From: Asparagopsis taxiformis
Taxonomy: Eukaryota > Rhodophyta > Florideophyceae > Bonnemaisoniales > Bonnemaisoniaceae
DNA: 64,000 nucleotides
Direction of reading: 5' to 3'
Assembly: GCA_030407315.1 (NCBI GenBank)
Contig: JALQPE010000083.1
Span: 372,001 to 436,000 of the forward strand
The notes under the pieces are model-generated. The model searched no databases. It had not been told where the DNA came from and saw nothing but the letters and a program-made list of their open reading frames with translations. A program made the position numbers and the translations under genes. Below, piece by piece: positions 19,383 through 31,709 of this stretch. The stretch's first letter is position 1. Each line of letters begins with the position of its first letter.

Positions 19383-20987
19383 ATGAATCGCGGCACATTT
19401 ATCGCCACGCCGACCAACCCGACGCCAGCCCGTCCCACGTCGCCTCCATATTCTCTGCCCCGCTGTAAACCAGCCCGTCGCTCCCTCCGCTTGCACCCGA
19501 CCCGTCGTTGCACCATGGGCATCGCCAGCATGGAACCCGTCTCGCCGCCAGATGACGAGCTCAACTACAAGTCTCCGCTCGGCACCCGTTACGCCTCGCA
19601 GCAAATGCGCGCCAATTTTGCAGACCTCACTCGCTTCCGTCTCTGGCGACAGTTCTGGCTCGCCCTCGCCGAGGCGCAGCATCAACTCGGACTTGAAGTC
19701 TCCGCAGAACAGGTCGAGGCGCTGCGTAACGCGCCCGATGTAGACCTCAAGCTCGCCGACCACTACGAGCGAAAGCTGCGTCATGACGTCATGAGCCACG
19801 TGCACGCCCTGGGTGATCAAGTGCCCATTGCACGTTCCATTATTCACTTTGGTGCCACGTCGTGTTTCGTCACTGACAATTCTGAAATCGTGCAGATGCG
19901 CAATGCTCTAGACATTCTCATCCCCAATTTGTGGCTCTGTGTCTCCAATCTGGCAGACTTTGCATTGCAGTACAAGGACCTCGCCACATTGGGCTTCACA
20001 CACTTTCAGCCCGCTCAGCCCACCACCGTTGGAAAGAGGGCTTGTCTCTGGCTACAGGACATCATGTATGATGCCTTCCGTCTCGAGCAGGTTCGTGATG
20101 AACTCAAATTGAGAGGGGTAAAGGGTACAACGGGCACTCAGGCCTCTTTCCTCGCCCTATTTGATGGCGATCATGACAAGATCAAACGCTTGGAGAAGAT
20201 CGTATCTTCCAAAATGGGTTTCTCATCCTGCTGGCCAATCACAGGCCAAACCTACACCCGCAAGCAAGATTTCACCGTCTTGGCCGCGTTGGCCGGGATT
20301 GGACAGAGCGCCGCAAAAATGGCCAACGATATTCGTTTGCTGCAGAACATGAAAGAAATTGAAGAGCCGTTTGCCAAGAACCAGATCGGCTCTAGTGCAA
20401 TGGCCTATAAGCGAAATCCAATGCGCTGTGAGCGAATCAATTCGCTCGCAAGATTCCTACAGTGTCTTTTACTTAATCCAGCAGAAACCGCTTCCACACA
20501 GTGGCTGGAGCGCAGTTTGGACGATTCCGCCAATCGCCGTTTGTCCGTATCCGAGGCCTTCCTTATTGCTGATGCCATTGCGCAGCTTGTCATGAACGTT
20601 TCGTCAGGTCTCGTGGTTCACCCAAAAGTAATCGCAAAACATCTCAAGGAGGAGCTACCGTTCATGGCCACTGAAACCATTCTTATGGCGGCGACGAGGG
20701 CCGGTGGTGATAGACAGGAATTACATGAAGCCATTCGAGTGCATTCCATCGCTGCCGGTGCTCGTATCAAAGATGAGGGGCTGCAAAACGATATGCTGCA
20801 GCGCATCGCTGATGACCCTCTCTTTGAAGCCGTTCATGCGGACCTTGAGAGCTTGTGTGACCCGACCAAGTTTGTCGGCAGAGCACCTGAACAAGTGGAG
20901 GATTTTATCAATGAACATGTGCAGCCCGCCTTGCGGGAACGTGGAGATATTCTCACCAAGGATAATACGGGTGAGGTTAGAATATAA
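19383..20987 (+). CDS. ADSL: Adenylosuccinate lyase
   Basis: This enzyme cleaves SAICAR to AICAR and adenylosuccinate to AMP plus fumarate in purine synthesis. From the first ATG it is 534 aa. An in-frame ATG at 19515 (MGIASMEPVSPPDDEL) would give 490 aa, close to animal and fungal ADSL. The extra 44 residues are Arg/Pro/Thr-rich and could be an organelle-targeting peptide or 5' leader. The fumarase/aspartase-superfamily signature SSAMAYKRNP is at about 337-346. Other landmarks are SPLGTRYAS, HFGATSCFVTDN, the GFTHFQPAQPTTVGKR block with its catalytic-region His, GTTGTQASF and SLDDSANRR. It resembles the eukaryotic ADSL type rather than the short bacterial PurB type. Intronless. Confidence 0.96.
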   Translation: MNRGTFIATPTNPTPARPTSPPYSLPRCKPARRSLRLHPTRRCTMGIASMEPVSPPDDELNYKSPLGTRYASQQMRANFADLTRFRLWRQFWLALAEAQHQLGLEVSAEQVEALRNAPDVDLKLADHYERKLRHDVMSHVHALGDQVPIARSIIHFGATSCFVTDNSEIVQMRNALDILIPNLWLCVSNLADFALQYKDLATLGFTHFQPAQPTTVGKRACLWLQDIMYDAFRLEQVRDELKLRGVKGTTGTQASFLALFDGDHDKIKRLEKIVSSKMGFSSCWPITGQTYTRKQDFTVLAALAGIGQSAAKMANDIRLLQNMKEIEEPFAKNQIGSSAMAYKRNPMRCERINSLARFLQCLLLNPAETASTQWLERSLDDSANRRLSVSEAFLIADAIAQLVMNVSSGLVVHPKVIAKHLKEELPFMATETILMAATRAGGDRQELHEAIRVHSIAAGARIKDEGLQNDMLQRIADDPLFEAVHADLESLCDPTKFVGRAPEQVEDFINEHVQPALRERGDILTKDNTGEVRI

Positions 20988-21315
20988 ATTTTAGTCCCGT
21001 TTCAGATTGATAGTTGCAGCTGGATTCGGCCATCAATCGTGCGGTGTACCCTAGGCCGCTCCATTGCAAATATGTGGTTGTGGTGTCAGTAGGCTAAACT
21101 TCAGACAATGATGTTCAACTTAATTCTTATCGTACAAAAACATAACAGCAATCGCGATCTGCATCTGTGAATTCAATGACACTTTTTATGTACGATGTGA
21201 CTTGACTGGGAATGCCAAACAGTCATATGCTATGTTCACCAACAATACTATGCTGTAAGAAAGGGAATTTCGAAAACGGATATGCAATCATGAGATCCGA
21301 GCGTGCGAGACATAT
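20988..21315. other. Convergent intergenic spacer
   Basis: This 3' spacer lies between the convergent ADSL and MYB genes. No gene is visible; it presumably holds both polyadenylation regions. Confidence 0.4.
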
Positions 21316-22835
21316 CTATACTGACGAAGAATCGGGGGCATCTGGTAGCAACCAATTATCGGAGGCGTTGGAAAAAGGCGCAAGAGACAGATCACCGTCT
21401 TCCAACTTTTCCAGATCCTCTAAGTCATCGTCACCATCCATGCTTGTCGAGTCATTGCTTCCACCATCCGACATGAGAAAATCACCGTCCCTTGAATCTG
21501 CTACTGACGAGTCATGAAGGGTCTGCGAGAGCTTTGCGGCAAAGCTATTCTCGAGGTCCATTTCAACTTTTGAATCTGCCGTCCCCCCGATGTAGTTCAT
21601 ATACGGGTCGGTAAGTGCCGAGGAACTCTCATCTGAAGCTGCTGATGCTACGTCCATGGGAGCATTTTCCTGTTTCTCAACAGATGGAGACTTTTTCGAT
21701 TGACTCTTCCGCGCCCCTTGCTGTTGATGAGGCGGTTGTACGACAACGATGGGTACAGGATTGTGTACGGCAGATACCGATGGATTATTGGACGATCCAA
21801 TCGGATGAGCTGGAGGGACTGTGAGTACAAGCGGCTTGACGTCCGGTGGCAACTGCACAATCGGGCGCATGCCAGCGGGCATTTGAATGGGTTGACCGGC
21901 CTCAATGCTCTGCTTGGCGAGGCGGGCCATCTTCATCTGGAACTTTTGCGCATGGGTTCGTACTTGCTTGGGAGTGCGGGTCTCTACATAGTTGGAAATG
22001 GCCACGTATGCCTTTTCTCCGTATTCAGCTACAGCCTCGAGGAAACGCTCGTGCTCTTCATCAGTCCAGTAGCGAGTCTGGCCGGGTTTGGGCTCTGTAC
22101 ATTTTGCAACGAGGTTGTACCTTTCCTTTTTAGTGGAGGAAGTTTTGACGAGCGGGAGTGGGGGTGGTCGGCGACGTTGGGATGAGGATGCGGGCTTGGG
22201 GGAGGTGATTTGGGGGGATTGGTGGGTTTGGCCGCGACAGTGGGTGATGAGGTCGTCGTCGTCGGGGTGGTGTTAGTAGACGGTTGCTCCTTGCGGGAGG
22301 GTGGAGTGTGGGAGGAAGTGGTGGGCACTATGGGCGATGAAAGCAACTTGCGGTCGGCGTTTGAGATGATTTTGCTGTGATTGGGTGCGGGGGAAGCGGT
22401 GATTTCCGGGGTGACAGCCTCAATTATCGGGGCGGTTCGGTCAGTGTTTTGGATCGTGGATGGGGAACGGATGGCGGTTTTGGGCGATGATGGTGACGGG
22501 GACCGATTATCGGTGCTAGAACAGGAGTGATCAGACGGAGAGGAGGAAACGCGACGTGAGGAACTGTGCTCACTGAGACCGGCTGACAGTGCGTCATCGA
22601 GTGTCAAATGATCGAGCTTATCCATGGCTGCGGCGGCGGCAGATGCACGACGGGTCATGACGGCGGGGCGGGGCTTGAGAAGCGGACGAACGGGCTTGAG
22701 CGGGATAGTTCCAGCGGTGTGGGGGGCTACTTCGAGGTCTGGTGTAGCTGTTGCACTGCGAAGAGCCTGGAGCTCGCGTTCCAGGACAGCGATTCGTGCG
22801 CGCGCGGCAGTGAGTTCGGCAGAGTGCGTTTGCAT
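21316..22835 (-). CDS. SHAQKYF-class MYB-related transcription factor, split across two frames
   Basis: The upstream frame (from the ATG at 22835) encodes a short Leu-heptad helix (ARIAVLERELQALRS) and a long Ser/Thr/Pro-rich region. The downstream frame encodes one MYB repeat, TRYWTDEEHERFLEAVAEYG...RTPKQVRTHAQKF, with THAQKF standing for the SHAQKYF signature. A Gln/Pro-rich region and an acidic C-terminus (DGDDDLEDLEKLEDGD) follow. The frames differ by 2 (mod 3), so an intron or frameshift lies between about 22277 and 22070. The only GT...AG pair there with good consensus is GTACAA...TACAG, 26 nt long, which restores the frame but would be extraordinarily short. Plant relatives (REVEILLE, DIVARICATA, KUA1) bind circadian or sugar-response elements. 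The target here is unknown. Confidence 0.75.
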
Positions 22836-25800
22836 GGTAAGTAAATGGAAGGGGGAATGCGGGGAAAGGGAGAATGGAGGGTCGAAGGGAGTCGGCGGAG
22901 ACGTGCGGGAGGACGAGTGGTGGGAGCTTTAAAGTTTCAATTGGGTTGTGATTGGTGTAAAATTTTAGTGTGGAACCAAGCGCATGTATGAATAGTGTAG
23001 GTGTATCTCTTGGCACGGAGATGGCGCTTTGTGTCCGCCTCCCGCCACGGCCCATTTGATGAAAACAAACATTGTGCCGCCAATCTCGAATGAGACGCTC
23101 GCTTTCCCAACCCTAGAATATCATTTCAATTTCAAGCGCCTCATACTGGCAGATCAAAACGTATCAAACGATCAAAAGTAAAGCGCCGTGGCCATCGCCG
23201 CTCTCGGGCTGCACTCGCTGACGCATACTGACCACGATTTCTATGCCACATATGGCTACGGTGCCGCAGGGCAATCTCGCCAAATAATTTTCAACTTTAT
23301 CTCCCAGCCATTTACGCGTCATTGTATGGTCGTCGTGCCCACCTCGTGCAACTGGGCCGTTGTCTTGGCCCGGTACTATCCGCGGACACAACCTACACCG
23401 CCGTCTGTGCGCGCTATCGATGTGTGCCGTCCCCCGAGCCAACGGCACGCCGAGCCGCGAGGCGCCGATCCGCCGCGCGCGCGCGGGCAAGTGGGCGCGC
23501 CGGCCGTTTGACTGACTGCATCCGTCGTCGCATCGAGTCGGATGAATTATGTGCGAGCCATATACAACAAGCCCGCTCTGCCCCGCTCTCTTGGTCCGTT
23601 ATCAACCGCATGGGCTTGTATTTCACCCGACCAATCATCGTCTGGACCACTACTGCGCTTGCTGAGGCATGCAAAACGGTAAGATATTGGCTCGACAGTG
23701 AAGGTGTACTCAAACTTGACGTCCGACTCATACGCACGCACGACACCCATTCGCACGCAATGCCATCAATTGGAGGCCGGTTCTGGTGCCCCATCGCACC
23801 GAGATTATCTCGATCTCCGCACGCGTCCGCTCACACATCGCGTTTGAAAGAAAACACGGCGCATCCAGTTGCAACGGTGCGGTGTCGTTGGTCACACGGA
23901 CTTTGGTATGAACAGTACGACCAGTAGACGTGCTGCTGCGATGGTGCACAAGTATGAATATGATGTAGCCACGGCCGTCGAGGGCCGGCAACTGATTTGG
24001 TGGCGTTTTTTGTGCTTCTACCCGTTCACTCGCCAACAGATTGTCGGTCTTCAACTAACCGCCGCCATGGATATTTCTGTCGCATTTGCGTGATGTATCG
24101 CGCCGCTCATCTTTCGCGAGCGACTCGTCTTGCGCGGATTGCGCCGCTGCAACACGCCTGTTGCATAGATATGCTTCGTTGCGCCGCCCGCTGCCGATCC
24201 GAGACGGTTTGTGGGCCGTTCGAACCTGTTCGTATCTCCCTTTGTTACGCCGCCCACGAGAGAAAAAGGACACGACCGCGTTAATTTTCACAGCCATGAA
24301 TTGGACGCACATGTGGACACGACAGGCACAGCACATCATTTTCAATCGGATAGACATAATTCAATCCCACCCCGATTCCCACAGCCGAATGCCGCATGCA
24401 ATCTGGGCCATTCCGTACTCATCCTTCCTCGCATTCACACGCAAGCTTGGGATTACAATTTGTCACACCCACCAAGGTGTATGCCGTGCCGTGCAGCAGA
24501 GCTGCTACTCAAAGGGCATGCATACGCACAGATCTGTGGTGTAGACCAAGTGTCCGCTGTATGCACGTCTGGCTGAGCGGTCGATCGGCCCAGCCAGTCG
24601 ACCTCTCTTGTCTTGACACACAGGCACGACGACAAATCTGCACCAAGCTAATCTTTGCTATTTTAAATCGCCCTGTCTTCGCTTGAAAAACATTTCAAGC
24701 TTACATGAGAAAACAATCAATTTGGAGCCAACCGGCTCAAAACACTCACTGACTTGTTGTGCATATAAGCAATCCCCTGTTTTGGCCTTATTAGTCACCC
24801 AGCCACGACCAGTGCGTGTTGAGCTACTTTGGGGCTGCTCATGGAAATAGTATTCACTGTCCAGTGGACTTTACCCACGTTGTTCGAAAACCCTCTTTAA
24901 TCATCTCGAGACGTGCTTGATGACATAAGACATGGACCGACTCGTTGACAATTTTCGCATGGGATGTGGATGCCATGCGCGCTTATTGTTCGCATCGCAT
25001 CACTACTTTTTCTTGGTCGCTTGCTTGACTCACTTCGTGCTAAATCCCGAGACAATCTCTGGCTTGTAGTTTGGCAATGTGAACAATTAAACGACTGTAG
25101 TCTCGCGTTGTTCTAGGCTGATTGAGCGCATACGGTCGCTATGCTAGTGTACATGTACCTCAACGTCCAGATTGTTCCTTACAGCTCTACCTACATCGTA
25201 TGATCGATCCACCATGAGGGGAAAGAAGTCTACGAATAGAGGATTGCAGTAGGGACATGGAACAATATAGATTTGGACGTGTGATGATAAAAGTGGAAAC
25301 AAGAGGAGATAGAGGGCGGCGGGTTGATACGTAGTGAATGTTGTGTTTATTCATGTGGAATGGGGATGCAGCAAGGTGAACGGGTGCAAGGTAGATGGTA
25401 TGTTTCATGGGCGGCAGCGGATTGGCTGCTAAAGCGGGACTGAGCCTAGATGTTACGTACGTTAAAATCGACGCCGATTGCGGTTTGAAATTGGCTGTAA
25501 TTCCTGGCCCGTCACTGACATGACGAAGCGATGTTGCATCGAGCGTTGCTGTAATCAGCGCTGAAATTAACGTACTGGAAGCAACGCAGATCAAATATAC
25601 ATGGTTTGGGACAACAAAGCGACCAATTGTTCACTCACAAAGACAATCAATGTGAATTCTTGCGACGCTATTGGCCGCGATGCTATATCTGCAACAACAT
25701 TCACGACTGTAAGCTAGAGTGCCACGTGTGTACACGAGGTAGCCTGCGGTGTAGTATGCTGTGGTATTATCATAATTTCTACCCTAGTTGACATGTTGAA

Positions 25801-28800
25801 AGTGTAACATACATTGCTGCCGTACTGTAGGGCCGGGCAGCAGCCGCTTCGAGGCGACTATTTTGATTGCGATAGAGTGTATGATGAGCTACAACTGGGT
25901 TACATACAAACATGAGCTGTGATAGTGACATGGTACTGCATCAATCTGGTCGCCTGGCCATTGTTGCTTTCATAATCGGCGTCGAAATGGCAGTGCATGG
26001 ACTGGACCAAAATGGACTGATTCAAAGATAAGCGCGATGTGACCGACACAACAACTGCATCCATTACTGAGTCGCACGCAATTTCACACTCGTCGACTCT
26101 GCCCAATTGCTCGGCCGCTCTGGACTGTGTCGTCGTCCGGTCGCTCAGGTTTGCACACGTTTGTGACGTGTTCTTGTGCACCTTGTGATGGGTGGTTGAG
26201 TTTTGTATATTGGCAATTCTCAACTTGGGACATCAGTTACTCGCCTCCGCGTGCATACCACGCACGCAGGTGTTGTGTCGACTCGTTCAACTATCGCAAC
26301 ACTTGCGTGCTGCTTCAAATTGGCTCCATGTAATGCCATTCATGCTACTACCTGCGCGGAGCATTGCTATCTTTGTCACGTGTTACAGATGTACCGTAGC
26401 TGTTTGTTCGCTCTAAGTGAAGGTACTCGTAGAATCACCTCCGCTTATATCCTATATACCAACGGCTAGTATTGGGTGGGTCGCTGTCGTCAACTTGCCA
26501 TTCTCGATATGTTGCACGCATGTGTACCTTGTTCCAACAAACGTTTCGAGCAAAACAAGCCATGCAGCCGCCTTTCTATACTTTAGCTGTGTTGCAATTG
26601 GTTTGTCATCAATGCAACTGCAGTGTCATAGTTTCGGCAAAGCATAAACGTGTGATTCGGATAGGTGCCCAATTGTGTGGACCGCAGTTGGCCGCGTCCG
26701 CGTGGATAGAGGCGGATCGTAGAGGGAGATATTCGGAGTGGTGGTGATGCGCCGCTTTAGACATGTTTCATACGGATTCAGTTCGAGCTTTTGCCTTGGT
26801 CATGAAAAGCACGTTTGACCGGTATGTCCAAAGCGTACTAGCGCACGGCAGATGTCGTTTGGAAACATAGATTCAAGCAGGTAAGAAGATAGTCGATGGA
26901 ATTGAAATCGGTCAATTGAATTGCAACATAACGTGTCGATAATACGAGCGCACGATATCGACATGCATATGCCGTATACACAACAAACGTCCAAGCCGAT
27001 GCAACGGATCGATTATGTTAGACGGTCGCACGACGATGACGAGCTGCTTGAACAAGGGTGGTAATTGGAAACCAAGGTGACATTTAGGGTTGACAAAACT
27101 ATGACAACTGTCCTCAAGATGTACTCGCCAACGCGTCCAAACTGGAGCTGGACACTTATGCATCTTTATTCGTCGATCGACACCTTTGCTAACGGCAGCG
27201 TTGAAACGCAGGGTAACATACGTAGCCGACACGCTGCGTCGCACGCGCACAACGCAGTCGCCAGCTCGAGTCCTTTCGGGTAATAAACATCACAGCGCAA
27301 TAGATCCGCCAACGACAGTCGCTCTTGGTGTACATCGCTGTGCTACACATTGCTTACATGCATTCCGTTCCTCGCCGCCGTCCAGCTTGTTTCTGCGCTT
27401 CGCATCTCCGCACGCGATACGTGTTGCCCACTAAACTGTAACGTTCTTGTCGCCTCTGACATCAGAACAACTGCCGTCTTGTGTGGCCTGTACCGTGCAC
27501 CGCGTGGCGTATCGACCACTGAAGAGGTTGTATCTGAATTCATCTTACCTGAATGAATGCTTCCACAGTGACATGCCTGGATTGTTACTGCTGCAACTCG
27601 CAACGAATTCAACTTCAAGCTCGTCTCCCTGCACACATTAGCGGCTGGCCTGCCGTCGCGTCGATACGCTTCACATTTGTATATACTGTAACAGCGCTGG
27701 AACATAACGAGTTGCCGTATCATGTATATACTGCAAAGCCGCCGCGTGCAAGCCGCTTCGTGGAACAGAACAGAACACAACACAACGCAGCTACTCAATT
27801 TTGTAATAGCGTCGCTGTGGCGCAAGGCAGACCTCACGAAAGGGACATAACCGTCAAAGATGCGAGCAGATGAATTCTACCATGGAAGCTGGAGCGCCAA
27901 TCAATACAACGCCAGATTCGCAACATTTTGAGTGTTGGACACAATGACGCCGGCCGTATTTCTCCAGCTTCTCTTGCAATGTATTGTTGTATCAACTGTA
28001 CGCGCACATGGCAGCAAATGTGTATCTTCCACTGTGACGCTCACGCCATTTGCTCCAATTATTGAATTTCTCTCAATGCGGTGCCACTCTCAGCAGGAGG
28101 TACCCAACCCTACGGTTGTGTAATCGCTCGGCTTATAAGGGTAACCTCGAGGATTACACTTCACAATGACTCACGTTCCAGGTAATAGTGTGCTGCGCTG
28201 GAGCCATTGGGCGCTTGCAATGATTGGTGGTGCAACACAAATTGAATTTGGAAGCCAAACTGTGTATACTACGTTCCACTGCACTCCTGTGGTGTAAAGT
28301 GAAATGGTTTTACACATGTTGCACGCTCGCTGCAACGATAGATGGTGCGGCTAAGCAAGTAACAGTTGTTATCTGTGCTAGCTCTCGCACGACGATGTAA
28401 CAAATGTTCCAGAATATAGCCACTCGACTGTCAGGTTTTTCAGAGTTGTATCTAATTTCACGGTGTGTAATTCAAAATAGTACAACGGGTGACCTCACGT
28501 TACACCGAGGAACGTCCATTAGGTGCGGCGGTGGAAGCGCGACAAGTCCAACGCGGCGATCCAGTGGATCCATGGTGAATGTTTCTCAAGATGCGGCTCG
28601 GTGCATTCCCTAGGCGTGTCCACGGTGCGATTGGAGCTGGCTATTATCGTTTAACTGTAACTATGCTGAATGAATTGATCGGCGGTTTACCTCTACTGGC
28701 GCATGTCTCGATAGAAGCTGAGTTTGGATGATCACTGCAGCGTTGAATTGAGGCGATCTGTGGTAGAAACGTTGAATTGCCGTGCACGAAAAAGCAGGTA

Positions 28801-30439
28801 ACCAATCATTCTATAATGCTTTCCGCAGCAAAGTGTGTGCTGGCGTGGCAGTGAGCGGCACGCGGCGATCCAATTTTGAACGGAGCATAGCGGGGTGATG
28901 TCTCGAGTTAATGAGCTAGACTATTGATAAGACGTTGTGTCTCGATAGCGGGGGATAGTGCGTCGCGCGGGGGGGGGTGATCAACGCAAGAAAAGACAGC
29001 GTGGGTGATTGAAGTGGATTGGTAAAACGGTTTGACTATGTACATATATATAAAAGTTGTGGATCTATCTAACAAGTATGGAGAAGAATCGATTCTTCAA
29101 ATTGGCATCGACCGATGGCGGTGTACACGTGTGGCAAGTTGTGTCGTGCAATTGCTGAGCGCGTGATGGGGTGTTGCGCTGCGCCAGTGAAATCGGATGA
29201 GCAGCGTCTGGCGCGGTCCTCACAGGCGCCGGCACCGTTGATACGCTTTTTGCCTTGTATGTCCACCGTGACCAGCGATCCATCGCTGCTCATCCATCAA
29301 TTTCGCTCTTGTCCTATTCCGTCCTCTGCAGCTTTATTCGTTGCTTCCTTGTATTCACTTTAGTGAAAGATATAATTGTGATCTGCACATGCAGTCAGTC
29401 AGTCAGTCTCTTTCCCCAAGTCCCTTAACACACTCTGAATTACTCGACCTGTGCTGTCGCACTCTCGACAGACGCCCGCCCGCCCACGCACGCAGTAAAG
29501 CTTCGCGCTGTGCCATGCCGTGCAGTGCCGTGCTACGCTGCGCAGCCAGCCGCAGCACAGCGTCGCACCGCGCCGCGCCGCACCGCCCCCGCCCACCCAC
29601 GTAACATACAGTAGTGTAGCATCCAACCTACTCGCTCCGCACTGCCACAGAAAACAACTCCTCTTTCATCCATTCAATCGCCACTACAACTTGTCTTTTC
29701 CACAATGCCCAGCGCCCGTCCCACACTTTAATAATCAATTCTCTCTGATGCCACAATATATCACGGTACGACCACTAAGCTCAATAACTGCACATGCCTC
29801 ACCCCTGCCATTGGCGCTCAAATGTAACCCCGAGGTCCACGTCCACTCCGCAACCCTCCATTTCATTTCAAATCTGCCCAACACACCCAGCCCAACAATA
29901 TGCGTACGGTCCGCCACTCGATTCCAGCCTCCATTCTAAAAAAAGGATCACCTCAGCACACATCCACATTCTCTAATGAAACATCAGCCGACTACACCCC
30001 ACCACCCTCCGACTGTCCGACAGGCTCGCGCCCCTCGCCCTTACCTCGCCCAAGCAGTCACATCAATTTCACACCCGCTCAGTCCGACGCCCTGCGCCCT
30101 GCTGGAGTGTGTTCGTTAGTGTCGTCCGCCTAATATTCCATCAGACCTTATCGTGCGTCCACGCTTCACTACTTTTAGATATCCAATCGTTTCGCTCGTC
30201 AACTCGACAGCCTGTAGACGCACACCGTGATGTTCTGACGCGTAAAAGCTCAAACCAAAACACTATCCATCCCACCAGCCTCGTGCCAACGTACATTTCT
30301 ATCCCTACCCTATCCCCGACACTATCAAACACTATATTAACCTCGCCGCCGCCGCCATTGCTCCCTCACTACTGCAGCTTCCCACCTCCTCACCAACTAT
30401 CCGCAGCGCAACTACCCGTCCGCTCACGCTCTCCAGCAT
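22836..30439. other. Gene-poor region of about 7.6 kb
   Basis: No ORF here shows a recognisable domain, organised codon use or convincing splice structure. Short ORFs on both strands are scattered and lack conserved motifs. I see only minor low-complexity features: a GC-alternating run near 23480-23510, a poly-G run near 28970, AGTC tetranucleotides near 29393-29408, a TATA-like tract near 29044, and a hairpin with 8-bp arms at 28118-28159. No tRNA (no complete cloverleaf), no rRNA, no transposase or reverse transcriptase fragments. It could be decayed repeat, a long non-coding RNA locus, or the upstream regulatory region of the zinc-finger gene. Confidence 0.6.
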
Positions 30440-31063
30440 ATGGCTATCACAGAAAATTCATCCAACCGAAGAATGACTATCCAGTCTCTCTTGAACGAGC
30501 CTGCAACTGAAGTTCTTCCGGCTAGATCCAGTAGCAGTTCCCAATCCAGGCCATATTCTTGTGAACTATGCGAGAAAAGGTGAGCTATTCACTGGTACTT
30601 CCTACTTTGCTACAGCATTTGCTAACCAACATCCATTTCCTGCCTATCCCATATCCAGCTTTACACAAAAGGCCGACGTCAGAAAGCATAAATTAACTGT
30701 TCACATGAAAGCACGTGACTTCCGATGCGACAACTGTGGTCTCAAGTTTGGTGAGGTATGTTCATCGCCACACTGTGTATTCCTTTCATAGTGTACATAA
30801 TTGCTAACGTTTCATTCCCAATGTGGCTTTCACAGCGCGGAAACCTGAATAAGCATGTGAAAAGTATCCATCTGAAGGAGAGAAACTTCCGATGCCATCA
30901 ATGTGATGCTTCCTTCCCGTTCCGAAATGGACTGTCCGAACACGTACGCATGCGTCATACAGATGAGCGTCCCTACGCCTGCTCAGAATGTTCCTCTACT
31001 TTCAAGAAGAAGAGTCATCTGCACCGTCATACTTCTGCAGTGCATAATTCTACAGTCAGATAA
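30440..31063 (+). CDS. Four-finger C2H2 zinc-finger protein, three exons
   Basis: The spliced protein is 154 aa. Exon 1 is 30440-30579, intron 30580-30658 (79 nt, GTGAGC...CCAG), exon 2 30659-30755, intron 30756-30835 (80 nt, GTATGT...ACAG), exon 3 30836-31063. Each junction falls inside a finger and restores exact C2H2 spacing. The fingers are CELCEKSFTQKADVRKHKLTVH, CDNC..H..H, CHQC..H..H and CSEC..H..H, each C-x2-C-x12-H-x4-H, joined by short linkers (MKARDFR, LKERNFR, TDERPYA) like TFIIIA/Krueppel linkers. The N-terminal MTIQSLLNEP is a short conserved-looking motif. It is probably a sequence-specific DNA-binding regulator; no target is inferred. Confidence 0.88.
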
Positions 31064-31709
31064 TCTTGAATCAGATAGGTTGCATTCAACGCAGCGGCGT
31101 AATGAGCGACTTGACTTTGAAATCTTCTAGGGGATTCGTAGCTACCAATCTCAGGATTGTCTGGAAACGCAGAGGTATTTCACCTCCACAGCGTTACCTG
31201 CCCGAATCATCCAAGTAGGATAGATGTTCTGATCTGCTAACAATCTAACTGCCATGGAATAGATGTATGAATCGGTTATACTAGAGAACATGCATGCTCT
31301 CGGCTGTGCTTCACAACGCACCGTCTCTTCTACTGATTCACAGTGTTCTTGGTGATGAAAAAGGCAATCGATCTAGACCTTCCAGCCCTTACTGTGTTGA
31401 GCTTGGTTGTTCCTTTCGGTATCTACAATCCATCTAAAGAATCCTCTTTCTCCGATGCAGTTGTGTTTTCAAGAAATTGTACCTTTAGAATAGAGCCGCG
31501 AGCTAATCAAATATCGGTTTCAGAAAATTATATTGAGCTGGAGTTGAAATGGTATGCAAACTATTGAACAACTTTTACTGGACGAAGCCATACACGCCCT
31601 TGCCAATAATCTACGAATAGTAGCGGCTGGTCCGCTTGAAAATACCGTTTGATCAAAAGCACGCTGTCCTCCCAAGACACCAGTGTTCTATTTCAATACA
31701 GAGGTTGTA
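31064..31709. other. Spacer upstream of the dipeptidase gene
   Basis: About 650 bp without a supported gene. It may contain the promoter or an unrecognised first exon of the dipeptidase gene, whose N-terminus is not settled. Confidence 0.35.

Noticed and set aside
24200..24260. A GTTCGAACC box resembling a tRNA B box
   Set aside because: No matching A box, anticodon stem or acceptor stem at the right distances, so not a tRNA.
28118..28159. 8-bp inverted arms (GTGTAATC/GATTACAC) around a 26-nt loop
   Set aside because: Short arms with a large loop and no accompanying features; expected by chance over 7 kb.
28965..28985. Poly-G run as a quadruplex or telomere-like repeat
   Set aside because: One run of about nine G without repeat units; not telomere sequence and not a four-tract quadruplex.
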